Notes: generated by a model from the letters alone, not told the origin. Shown: positions 1 to 6,961, counted from the stretch's first letter. The stretch: 8,082 nucleotides of DNA from Gammaproteobacteria bacterium (GCA_010031985.1 RGYP01000070.1:1-8082), one strand, 5' to 3'. Numbers and translations: made by a program.

Positions 1-8
1 AACCTGCA

Positions 9-1847
9 ATGAGCGAGCTGACCGAGCTCGATGGCCTGCAATTGGCGGATGTGCTGCGTGCAGGCATCTACCGACTGTTCGAAAAAACCGATCATCTCAA
101 CAAAATAAACGTCTTCCCGGTGCCGGATGGCGACACCGGTACCAACATGTCACTGACACTGTCTGCGGTACTTGCGTCGCTCGATCGCGCTCCGGAGCCC
201 CATGCGGGAAGCATGCTGGTACGCGCGGCGGACGCTGCACTCGATGGTGCACGCGGTAATTCAGGAGCAATCCTCGCGCAATTTCTGCTGGGTCTCGGCG
301 ATGGCGCAGGTCATCTCGCGCGGCTTTCGACCGGCGAATTCGCAAATGCGCTACGCAAAGGGGCTGCCTACGCCCGTGATGCGCTCGCCCAGCCGCGCGA
401 GGGCACCATCCTCACCGTGTTGCACGAATTTTCACTGGCTGCCGAAGCTCAGGTACCGCTCTCGAGCGGTTTTCCGAGCTTGTTCGCCAATTCATTGAGT
501 CGCGTTCGCGAGGCGCTCGAGGCGACGCGTGGGCAACTCGAAGAGCTGCGCGCGGCGAACGTCGTCGATGCCGGTGCCCTCGGATTCGTCGAGGTTCTGG
601 AAGGCATGCGCCGATTTCTAGAGACGGGAGAACTGGGCAAGGTCGTGACTCCCGTCCATTCCGGTGATGAGTCGATGGCCGGAACGGCGCCTCCGGCAGT
701 AGATCAGGACTATCGCTTTTGCACCGAATGCTTGGTCAACGCTTCTGCCGATCAGGAAATCGATCTTCGACATCTGCGCGAAACACTCTCCGCGATCGGC
801 GCCAGTCTGGTGGTCAGCGGCAGCAAGCGCAAAGCGAAGATTCACGTCCACGTCGACGATCCGGAACAGGTCTTCCGTATTGCCGAAAACTTTGGTGTCG
901 TCAGCGGTCAGAAAGCGGACGACATGCGCATGCAGCAAAGTGCTGCACATCATCGAAAGACGCAACGTACGGCGGTCGTCACGGACTCGGGAGCAGACAT
1001 TCCAGAAGAGTTCGTCGAGCGACTTGGGATACACGTGGTCCCGGTGCGCATTCACTTCGCCAATCATTCTTACCTCGACAAGGTGAGCATGACCCCCACC
1101 GAGTTCTACCGCGAACTCGTGAGCAATCCGGCACATCCCAAGACGTCGCAGCCGCCGCCCGGCGATTTCCGCCGCATGTTCGAATTTTTGGCCTCGCACT
1201 ACGAGGCCGTGGTGTCCGTGAACTTGACCTCTCGGCACAGCGGAACCTGGGATGCCGCCAACAAAGCGGCGCAACGGGTCGGCGCCGAGGGCAAGCCAGT
1301 CGCGGCGATCGACAGCCGCAACGCGTCGGTAGGTCAGGGGCTCATCGCCGTCGCAGCTGCGGAGGCAGCGATCGCGGGTGCGGATCCGCAGGACGTCACG
1401 GCCGCCATCCAAGCGGCCGCCGAACGCACGCAAACGTTCGCGCTGCTCGGCAGCATCGATTTCGCTGTACGCGGGGGTCGCGTGCCGGCGATCGTCGGCA
1501 AGGTGGCGCGTTTACTGTCCCTCAACGTCATTCTGCGCACCTATCCGGACGGGCTGATTCGTGCGGGGGGCGGCCTGATGGGCTCACATCGGCTGCGCAG
1601 CCGTTTCGTGCGGTTCGTGGTACGACGCTGTGGTTTCGATGCGAGCCGCGAATCGCTGCGGATCTTCGTCGGTCACGGCGGAAAGCCGCAAGAGGGTCAG
1701 CTGCTGGCGCAGGAGCTAGAACAAAGATTTCCGGCAGGCAGCGTGGAATTTTGTGCGCTCACCGACATGGGCCCGGCCATCGGTGTCCATGGCGGGCCGG
1801 GCACGCTGATCGTCGCTCTCCACCGCAAACCCAAGGCGACGGCCTAG
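9..1847 (+). CDS. FakA-FakB-like fusion: DAK2 kinase plus DegV fatty-acid-binding protein (predicted single-chain fatty acid kinase)
   Basis: Predicted to phosphorylate a bound fatty acid to acyl-phosphate, the substrate that PlsY/PlsX feed into phospholipid synthesis. Residues about 1-205 form a DAK2/DhaL-like ATP domain: the metal-binding loop PVPDGDTGTNM is at 37-47 (Asp40, Asp42), GARGNSG at 80-86 and EGTILTV at 131-137. Residues about 232-308 match the FakA central domain; Cys238, His279 and His281 correspond to the catalytic Cys240/His282/His284 I recall for Staphylococcus aureus FakA. Residues about 320-612 are a full DegV/FakB domain: TDSGAD at 325-330, TSQPPPGDF at 379-387, SGT at 411-413, RGGRVP at 488-493 and His594 in GVHGGPGT, the set that holds the fatty acid carboxylate in FakB. 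Firmicutes use separate FakA and FakB; here DegV sits where the FakA C-terminal docking domain would be. The ATG at 9 suits the family N-terminus; its ribosome site is cut off by the window edge. Domain calls are firm; activity and substrate are inferred. Confidence 0.88.
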   Translation: MSELTELDGLQLADVLRAGIYRLFEKTDHLNKINVFPVPDGDTGTNMSLTLSAVLASLDRAPEPHAGSMLVRAADAALDGARGNSGAILAQFLLGLGDGAGHLARLSTGEFANALRKGAAYARDALAQPREGTILTVLHEFSLAAEAQVPLSSGFPSLFANSLSRVREALEATRGQLEELRAANVVDAGALGFVEVLEGMRRFLETGELGKVVTPVHSGDESMAGTAPPAVDQDYRFCTECLVNASADQEIDLRHLRETLSAIGASLVVSGSKRKAKIHVHVDDPEQVFRIAENFGVVSGQKADDMRMQQSAAHHRKTQRTAVVTDSGADIPEEFVERLGIHVVPVRIHFANHSYLDKVSMTPTEFYRELVSNPAHPKTSQPPPGDFRRMFEFLASHYEAVVSVNLTSRHSGTWDAANKAAQRVGAEGKPVAAIDSRNASVGQGLIAVAAAEAAIAGADPQDVTAAIQAAAERTQTFALLGSIDFAVRGGRVPAIVGKVARLLSLNVILRTYPDGLIRAGGGLMGSHRLRSRFVRFVVRRCGFDASRESLRIFVGHGGKPQEGQLLAQELEQRFPAGSVEFCALTDMGPAIGVHGGPGTLIVALHRKPKATA

Positions 1848-1867
1848 CCGAGCGATCTAGCCGAGCG
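1844..1867. repeat. 11-bp direct repeat spanning both convergent stop codons
   Basis: The 11-mer CTAGCCGAGCG occurs at 1844-1854 and again at 1857-1867, separated by AT, giving a 13-bp period. The first copy holds the TAG stop of the + strand fatty acid kinase gene (1845-1847). The second copy holds the stop of the - strand VOC gene (CTA at 1857-1859, read as TAG). Because CTAG is palindromic, either copy alone could stop both genes. The repeat is seen directly; an origin by slippage duplication is inference. Confidence 0.7.
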
Positions 1868-2333
1868 CGGCGATCACCGCGGGCGGCGCCTGCACGAGTT
1901 CGATCAGCACGCCCTCGCCGGCGATCGGAAATTCTTCGTTCGCCTTCGGATGCAGAAAACAGATGTCGTAACCCGCCGCGCCCTTGCGCACGCCACCCGG
2001 AGCAAAGCGCACGCCGCGCGACGTCAACCATTCGACCGCTTTCGGCAGATCGTCTATCCATAGCCCGATGTGGTTGAGCGGCGTGGCATGCACGGCAGGT
2101 TTTTTCTCGGGATCGAGCGGTTGCATGAGATCGACTTCGACGCGCATCGCGCCTTGACCCATGGCGCAAATGTCCTCATCGACATTCTCGCGCTCGCTGA
2201 CGAAGTTGCCGGTGACTTCGAGGCCGAGCATGTCGACCCAAAGTTTGCGCAGGCGTTGCTTGTCTGGGCCGCCGATCGCCACCTGCTGTATGCCGAGGAC
2301 CCGGAACGGTCGTTTCATCGAAACGTCACTCAT
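1857..2333 (-). CDS. VOC-superfamily protein, probable methylmalonyl-CoA epimerase (atypical metal-ligand set)
   Basis: A 158-residue vicinal-oxygen-chelate protein made of two betaalphabetabetabeta units. It best resembles methylmalonyl-CoA epimerase, which interconverts (S)- and (R)-methylmalonyl-CoA: shared features are VAIGGPD (18-24), LMQPLDP (69-75), LNHIG (86-90), FLHPKA (126-131) and GVLIELVQ (141-148). Aligned by eye with Propionibacterium and human epimerases, metal ligands His88 and Glu145 are kept, Asp68 stands at the Gln/Glu ligand, and Gln17 replaces the usual first His (IQQVAI instead of IDHVAY). About seven extra residues (ANEEFPI, 131-137) precede the last strand. The gene is last in the propionate cluster and its ATG overlaps the pccA stop (ATGA), so coupled translation is likely; no good Shine-Dalgarno is visible. 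Met6 is an alternative start. Family membership is firm. The epimerase role rests mostly on context; a glyoxalase-like activity on another substrate is possible. Confidence 0.72.
   Translation of the reverse strand: MSDVSMKRPFRVLGIQQVAIGGPDKQRLRKLWVDMLGLEVTGNFVSERENVDEDICAMGQGAMRVEVDLMQPLDPEKKPAVHATPLNHIGLWIDDLPKAVEWLTSRGVRFAPGGVRKGAAGYDICFLHPKANEEFPIAGEGVLIELVQAPPAVIAALG
2330..2333 (-). other. ATGA stop/start overlap between pccA and the VOC gene
   Basis: On the - strand the TGA stop of pccA (2332-2330) and the ATG of the VOC gene (2333-2331) share the four bases ATGA. Such overlaps commonly allow a terminating ribosome to restart on the next gene, which fits the absence of a clear Shine-Dalgarno just upstream. 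Confidence 0.85.
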
Positions 2334-4360
2334 TGGAACTTGATGATCACCTGATCGACCGCGAGACTGTCGCCCTTGGCGGCCAACACCTCGGAGACCA
2401 CGCAGTCCTGGGTGGCAAACAGAATGTTTTCCATCTTCATGGCTTCGATCGCTGCTAGCCGTTCGCCGGCGCGTACCGTCTGTCCGGGTTGTACCGAAAT
2501 GTCGACCAGCAGGCCGGGCATCGGCGAGAGCAGCACCTTCGACAGATCGGGCGGCGCCTTGAATGGCATCAGCGCTTCGAGCTGCGCCTGACGTGGCGAG
2601 AATACTTTGGCGAACAGACTCGAACCATTGTGCGAAATACGATAGCCGAGCCCGATGCGTTCGATTTGCGCACAGAAGGGTTTGCCGTCGAAGTGGCCGT
2701 GCACGGCGATGTCGCGCAGGTTGTCCTCGAAAGAAACCTCGTGCGTACGGCCACCGATACCCACATGGAACATCGAGCCGATCGGTCGCACGGTGACCGG
2801 AATCTCGTCACGACCTCCTTGATCGTCGCGCAGCACGATCACGAAATCCTCGCGAATACGGACTTCGCGGTGACGCAACTGTCCGGTGAGACGCGCAGCG
2901 CGTTCACGGGAGCGGCGATGCGAGACGGCAGCCAAGGAGAGCAGGAATCCCGGTTCCTCGTGCGGCACGGCCGACGCAGAAAAGCCTTTCGGATACTGCT
3001 CGGCGATGAAGCCGGTGTTGAAATCGCCGGCGACGAAACGCGGATGTGCGAGCAAGGCTGCTTGAAATGGAATGTTGCTGGAGATACCGCGGATCACGAA
3101 ACCGTTCAAGGCCTCGCGCATGCGGGCGATCGCCTCGTTGCGATCGGCGCCGTAAGTGATGAGCTTGGCGATCATCGAGTCGTAGAACATCGGTATCTCG
3201 CCGCCCTCGTAGACACCGGTGTCGACGCGGACACCGCCCTCGGCAGGAACCGGCTGCGAGGCTTCCATGGTCGGCATGGGCGGTCGATATTTGACCAGTC
3301 TGCCGGTCGAGGGCAGGAAGTTGCGGAACGGATCTTCGGCATTGATGCGGCACTCGATCGCCCAGCCCTTGCGCCGGATGTCGCTCTGGCCGAAGGCGAG
3401 TCGCTCGCCTGCTGCAACTCGAATCATTTGCTCGACGAGATCGAGCCCGGTGATGCACTCGGTGACCGGGTGCTCCACCTGCAGCCGAGTGTTCATCTCG
3501 AGAAAATAAAAGCTGCGATCTTTGCCGACCACGAACTCGACCGTGCCCGCGCTCTGGTAGTCGACGGCCTTGGCGAGCGCAACCGCCTGCTCGCCCATGG
3601 CCTTGCGTGTCTTGTCGTCCAGGAACGGGCTCGGCGCCTCTTCGATCACCTTCTGGTGCCGACGTTGAATCGAGCACTCACGCTCCCAAAGATAGACGCA
3701 GTTGCCGTGACCGTCGCCCAGCACTTGAATCTCGATGTGCCGAGGCTCTTCGACGAACTTCTCGATGAACACGCGATCGTCGCCGAAGCTGTTACGAGCC
3801 TCGTTGCGACAGGAGGCGAAGCCCTCGTGCGCGTCCTTGTCGTTCCAGGCGACCCGCAAACCCTTGCCGCCACCGCCGGCGCTCGCCTTGATCATCACGG
3901 GATAGCCGATGTCGCGCGCAATCTCGACCGCTCGCTCGGGCGACTCGATCGGTTTGTTCCAACCGGGGATCGTGTTCACCCTGGCCTTGGCGGCGAGCTC
4001 CTTGGACGCGATCTTGTCGCCCATGGCCGCGATCGACTTGTGTTTCGGGCCTATGAAAATGATGCCCGCCTCTTCCACGCGCCGCGAGAACTCGGCGTTC
4101 TCGGACAAAAAGCCGTAGCCGGGGTGAACCGCCTCGGCGCCGGTTTTCTTGCAGGCTTCGATGATGCGATCGGCGACGAGGTAGGACTCGCGCGATGGCG
4201 CCGGTCCGATCAGTACCGCCTCATCGGCCAGCTCGACGTGACGAGCGTCCTTGTCGGCTTCCGAGTGAACGGCCACCGTCTTGATGCCCATGCGTTGCGC
4301 CGTCTTGATGACGCGGCAAGCGATTTCGCCACGATTGGCGATCAGTATTTTTTTGAACAT
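2330..4360 (-). CDS. pccA: Propionyl-CoA carboxylase alpha subunit (biotin carboxylase + biotin carrier)
   Basis: A 676-residue biotin-dependent acyl-CoA carboxylase alpha subunit. The N-terminal biotin carboxylase (about 1-450) carries the opening IANRGEIACR, the ATP lid loop around 158-168 (KASAGGGGKG) and catalytic residues at or within one position of Escherichia coli AccC numbering: Lys116, Lys237, Glu288, Asn290, Arg292 and Arg338. A middle segment (about 460-600) fits the BT domain that bridges to the beta subunit. The C-terminal carrier domain (about 605-676) has EAMKMEN with biotinyl Lys642, 34 residues from the end as usual. It carboxylates its own biotin from bicarbonate and ATP and passes CO2 to PccB. 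The length and fused carrier exclude a plain AccC. It lies 26 nt after pccB. Acetyl- or methylcrotonyl-CoA carboxylase is the main alternative, but PccB similarity and the mutase/MeaB neighbours favour propionyl-CoA. Biotin must be attached by a ligase encoded elsewhere. Confidence 0.92.
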   Translation of the reverse strand: MFKKILIANRGEIACRVIKTAQRMGIKTVAVHSEADKDARHVELADEAVLIGPAPSRESYLVADRIIEACKKTGAEAVHPGYGFLSENAEFSRRVEEAGIIFIGPKHKSIAAMGDKIASKELAAKARVNTIPGWNKPIESPERAVEIARDIGYPVMIKASAGGGGKGLRVAWNDKDAHEGFASCRNEARNSFGDDRVFIEKFVEEPRHIEIQVLGDGHGNCVYLWERECSIQRRHQKVIEEAPSPFLDDKTRKAMGEQAVALAKAVDYQSAGTVEFVVGKDRSFYFLEMNTRLQVEHPVTECITGLDLVEQMIRVAAGERLAFGQSDIRRKGWAIECRINAEDPFRNFLPSTGRLVKYRPPMPTMEASQPVPAEGGVRVDTGVYEGGEIPMFYDSMIAKLITYGADRNEAIARMREALNGFVIRGISSNIPFQAALLAHPRFVAGDFNTGFIAEQYPKGFSASAVPHEEPGFLLSLAAVSHRRSRERAARLTGQLRHREVRIREDFVIVLRDDQGGRDEIPVTVRPIGSMFHVGIGGRTHEVSFEDNLRDIAVHGHFDGKPFCAQIERIGLGYRISHNGSSLFAKVFSPRQAQLEALMPFKAPPDLSKVLLSPMPGLLVDISVQPGQTVRAGERLAAIEAMKMENILFATQDCVVSEVLAAKGDSLAVDQVIIKFQ

Positions 4361-4371
4361 GATTCTTCAGA

Positions 4372-4375
4372 CTCC
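4372..4375 (-). promoter_or_regulatory. Probable ribosome binding site of pccA
   Basis: GGAG on the - strand lies 11 nt upstream of the pccA ATG, inside the 26-nt pccB-pccA gap. The spacing is slightly long, and a GAAGAA stretch closer to the start might help; support is moderate. Confidence 0.5.
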
Positions 4376-4386
4376 GTGGCGCGCGC

Positions 4387-5919
4387 TCAAAGGGGGATGT
4401 TGCCGTGCTTGCGCCACGGTTCCTCGATTTTCTTGTCGCGCAACACCGTCAGCGCGCGGCAGATCCGCCGACGCGTGCCGTGCGGCATGATGACGTCGTC
4501 GATGTACCCGCGGGCACCGGCGATGAAAGGATTGGCGAACTTCTGCCGGTACTCGGCCTCTCGCGCCGCCAGTTTGGCGGGATCGGATTTCTCTTCGCGG
4601 AAAATGATTTCGACTGCACCCTTCGCACCCATGACCGCAATTTCAGCGTTCGGCCAGGCAAAGTTGATGTCGCCGCGCAAATGCTTCGACGCCATGACGT
4701 CGTAGGCACCGCCATAGGCTTTGCGCGTGATGACGGTGATCTTCGGCACCGTGCACTCGGCATAGGCATAGAGCAACTTCGCGCCATGCTTGATGATGCC
4801 GCCGTATTCCTGCGAAGTGCCCGGCATGAAACCCGGCACGTCGACGAAAGTCACGACTGCGATGCCGAACGCGTCGCAAAAACGCACGAAACGCGCGGCC
4901 TTGATGCTGCTCTTGATGTCGAGGCAGCCCGCGAGCACCAGCGGCTGGTTGGCAACGATGCCGACCACCTGACCGTCGAGCCGCGCAAAGCCGATGATGA
5001 TGTTCTTCGCATAGTCGGGCTGCAGTTCGAAGAATTCACCATCGTCGACGACTTTGCTGATCAGCTCCTTCATGTCGTAGGGCTTGTTCGGATTGTCGGG
5101 TACCAGCGTATCGAGCGAGTAGTCGTCACGATCGGGCGGATCGAAGGCCTCGCGCATCGGCGGCTTCTGCCGATTGTTCGCCGGCAGATAGTTGAAGAAG
5201 CGACGCAGCATCAGGATCGCCTCGACATCGTTGTCGAAAGCGAGATCGGCAACGCCGCTGCGCGTGGTGTGCGTGATCGCGCCGCCGAGGTCTTCGGCCG
5301 TGACTTCTTCGTGGGTCACGGTCTTCACCACTTCGGGTCCGGTGACGAACATGTAAGAACTGTCCTTCACCATGAAGATGAAGTCGGTGAGCGCTGGGCT
5401 GTAGACGGCACCACCCGCCGAAGGGCCCATGATCAGACTGATCTGCGGCACCACACCCGAGGCCGTCACGTTGCGCTGGAACACCTCGGCATAGCCACCG
5501 AGCGAGGCGACGCCCTCCTGGATGCGCGCGCCACCGGAATCGTTGATACCGATCACCGGTGCACCAACCTTCATGGCGGTATCCATGACCTTGCAGATTT
5601 TCTGGGCGTGCGCCTCGGACAGCGATCCGCCGAACACCGTGAAATCCTGACTGAAGACGAACACGAGACGACCGTTGATGAAGCCGCAGCCCGTCACCAC
5701 GCCATCGCCCGGAATTTTTTGATCCTGCATACCGAAGTCGCTGCAGCGATGCTCGACGAACATGTCCCATTCCTCGAACGTTCCCTCGTCGAGCAACAGT
5801 TCGACACGCTCTCGCGCCGTCAGCTTGCCTTTGGCATGTTGCGCCGCGACGCGCTTCTCGCCGCCGCCCTGTCGCGCCTGCGCGCGCTTCTTCTCGAGCT
5901 GATGAATGATGTCGTGCAT
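4387..5919 (-). CDS. pccB: Propionyl-CoA carboxylase beta subunit (carboxyltransferase)
   Basis: A 510-residue crotonase-fold carboxyltransferase with two repeated domains. It moves CO2 from carboxybiotin on PccA to propionyl-CoA, giving (S)-methylmalonyl-CoA, normally in an alpha6beta6 complex. The N domain shows the start signature LTARERVELLLD (33-44), FGGSLSEAHAQK (96-107) and oxyanion-type GINDSGGARIQEG (124-136). The C domain shows VDVPGFMPG (359-367), KAYGGAYDVM (400-409) and GAKGAVEIIF (431-440). Asp407 in GGAYDVM is, as I recall, the position (Asp422 in Streptomyces coelicolor PccB) that favours propionyl- over acetyl-CoA. The C-terminal PWRKHGNIPL nearly repeats the end of human PCCB, which argues strongly for this substrate. 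Length is normal. The ATG at 5919 has an AGGA ribosome site 9 nt upstream. The gene follows meaB by 28 nt and precedes pccA by 26 nt. Confidence 0.95.
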   Translation of the reverse strand: MHDIIHQLEKKRAQARQGGGEKRVAAQHAKGKLTARERVELLLDEGTFEEWDMFVEHRCSDFGMQDQKIPGDGVVTGCGFINGRLVFVFSQDFTVFGGSLSEAHAQKICKVMDTAMKVGAPVIGINDSGGARIQEGVASLGGYAEVFQRNVTASGVVPQISLIMGPSAGGAVYSPALTDFIFMVKDSSYMFVTGPEVVKTVTHEEVTAEDLGGAITHTTRSGVADLAFDNDVEAILMLRRFFNYLPANNRQKPPMREAFDPPDRDDYSLDTLVPDNPNKPYDMKELISKVVDDGEFFELQPDYAKNIIIGFARLDGQVVGIVANQPLVLAGCLDIKSSIKAARFVRFCDAFGIAVVTFVDVPGFMPGTSQEYGGIIKHGAKLLYAYAECTVPKITVITRKAYGGAYDVMASKHLRGDINFAWPNAEIAVMGAKGAVEIIFREEKSDPAKLAAREAEYRQKFANPFIAGARGYIDDVIMPHGTRRRICRALTVLRDKKIEEPWRKHGNIPL

Positions 5920-5928
5920 GGCAAGCTT

Positions 5929-5932
5929 TCCT
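5929..5932 (-). promoter_or_regulatory. Ribosome binding site of pccB
   Basis: AGGA on the - strand (within ACAGGAAAG) lies 9 nt upstream of the pccB ATG, in the 28-nt gap after meaB. It supports the chosen start and independent initiation on pccB. Confidence 0.65.
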
Positions 5933-5947
5933 GTGAGTGCAAGTCGG

Positions 5948-6961
5948 TCAGTGGGCTTCGAAGAGATCGAGCAATCGTCGTGCGGCGGATGAAGGCGCGA
6001 TACGGCCTTGGCTCACATCATCGAGTGCCTTGGGCAACGCGGCACGTACGGCCGCACTGTCGCGAAAATCGGCTACCAGTCGCGCGTGCACCTGATCCCA
6101 CATCCAGGTGAGCGCCTGCTGGCGTCGACGTTCAGAGAAGTCACCGCTGTGTTCGCGCAGACGTCGGAAGTCGGTGACGTGCGACCAGAAGGCCTCGAGC
6201 CCCTGGGACTTGAGCGCACTGCCTCGCATCACGCGGGTTTGCCAACGTTCTTCGTCATGACTACCCGGCGCACCGGTGAAACGCAGCACACGCAACGCCG
6301 AGGTGATCTGTGCCTCGGCCCGAGTTGCGGCATCGGGATCGAGATCGGCTTTGTTGATGACGATGAGATCGGCGAGCTCCATGATGCCTTTCTTCATGGC
6401 TTGCAGATCGTCACCAGCGTTCGGCAACTGCAGCAGCACGAACATGTCCGTCATGCCCGCCACCGTGGTTTCGGACTGCCCGACGCCCACCGTCTCGACG
6501 ATCACCACGTCGTAGCCCGCAGCCTCGCAAACCAGCATCGCTTCCCGAGTTTTCTCCGCGACCCCACCGAGCGTGCCCGACGAGGGACTCGGACGAATGT
6601 AGGCGTTTTCCTGAACCGAGAGCCGCTCCATGCGCGTCTTGTCGCCGAGGATCGAGCCGCCGGAAACCCCCGACGATGGGTCGACCGCAAGCACGGCCAC
6701 CTTGTGACCTTGCGCCAAAAGAAACATGCCGAGCGCTTCGATGAAGGTCGACTTGCCGACGCCGGGCACACCGGAAATACCGAGACGCAAAGCCTTGCCG
6801 GCAAAGGGCAGCAAGGCATCGAGCAGGACGTCGGCGCGCTGGCGGTGATCGCCACGCGTGGACTCGAGCAGCGTGATCGCCTTGGCGAGTGCGCGCCGAT
6901 CGCAGGCGCGCACGCCTTCGATCAATCGGGCGTCTTCCTGCTCAGGCAAGGTCACAGGCAC
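5948..6961 (-). CDS. meaB: Methylmalonyl-CoA mutase-associated GTPase MeaB (ArgK family)
   Basis: A 337-residue G3E/SIMIBI GTPase that binds methylmalonyl-CoA mutase, gates adenosylcobalamin loading and protects the enzyme from inactivation. The older name ArgK (arginine transport kinase) is misleading. The Walker A GVPGVGKST is at 64-72 (Lys70), the base-recognition NKAD at 203-206, VDPSSGVSGGSILGDKTRM at 93-111, the ETVGVGQSE segment at 156-164, and the MeaB-type switch III LPNAGDDLQAMKKG at 179-192. A helical N-terminal part (1-55) and a C-terminal helical arm (about 265-337) flank the G domain, as in family dimers. Length is typical. The start is GTG at 6961, inside the mutase gene (20-nt overlap). 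GTG at codon 3 or TTG at codon 5 are possible alternatives; the next Met is only at 79. No strong Shine-Dalgarno is seen, so coupling to mutase translation is likely. Adjacency to the mutase gene makes the partner clear. Confidence 0.94.
   Translation of the reverse strand: MPVTLPEQEDARLIEGVRACDRRALAKAITLLESTRGDHRQRADVLLDALLPFAGKALRLGISGVPGVGKSTFIEALGMFLLAQGHKVAVLAVDPSSGVSGGSILGDKTRMERLSVQENAYIRPSPSSGTLGGVAEKTREAMLVCEAAGYDVVIVETVGVGQSETTVAGMTDMFVLLQLPNAGDDLQAMKKGIMELADLIVINKADLDPDAATRAEAQITSALRVLRFTGAPGSHDEERWQTRVMRGSALKSQGLEAFWSHVTDFRRLREHSGDFSERRRQQALTWMWDQVHARLVADFRDSAAVRAALPKALDDVSQGRIAPSSAARRLLDLFEAH
6942..6961 (-). other. 20-nt overlap of the mutase 3' end and meaB 5' end
   Basis: The mutase reading frame ends with TGA at 6944-6942, while the meaB GTG start is at 6961-6959 in another frame. 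The shared 20 nt contain three candidate weak meaB starts (GTG, GTG, TTG at codons 1, 3 and 5). The overlap fits coupled translation that would tie chaperone output to mutase output; the coupling itself is inferred. Confidence 0.7.

Noticed and set aside
1771..1802. An inverted repeat (GCCCGGCC and GGCCGGGC, 8-bp stem, 16-nt loop) near the end of the fatty acid kinase gene, considered as a bidirectional terminator.
   Set aside because: It lies inside the conserved GPAIGVHGGPGT codons, has a large loop and no T-run on either side, so coding constraint explains it.
1866..1881. A short hairpin (CGCGG / CCGCG, 6-nt loop) just past the convergent stops.
   Set aside because: Only five base pairs, inside the VOC coding region, with no T-run; too weak to call a terminator.
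719..2077. A 452-codon + strand frame overlapping the fatty acid kinase gene and the VOC gene.
   Set aside because: An Arg/Ser/Gly-rich out-of-frame product crossing two real genes, with no domain; typical of a GC-rich shadow frame.
4348..4354. A run of seven A (on the - strand) at codons 3-5 of pccA, considered as a slippage or phase-variation site.
   Set aside because: It simply encodes the conserved start MFKKI, the frame is not that of a canonical -1 slippery heptamer, and no downstream pausing structure is evident.
2489..4705. A 738-codon open frame on the + strand, antisense to pccA and the end of pccB.
   Set aside because: It lies opposite a clearly conserved gene, its product is rich in Arg, His, Asp and Leu without any recognisable domain, and such long antisense frames are usual where codons end mostly in G or C.
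4405..6111. A 568-codon open frame on the + strand, antisense to pccB.
   Set aside because: Same reason: a compositional shadow of pccB, with His/Arg/Asp-rich product and no domain.
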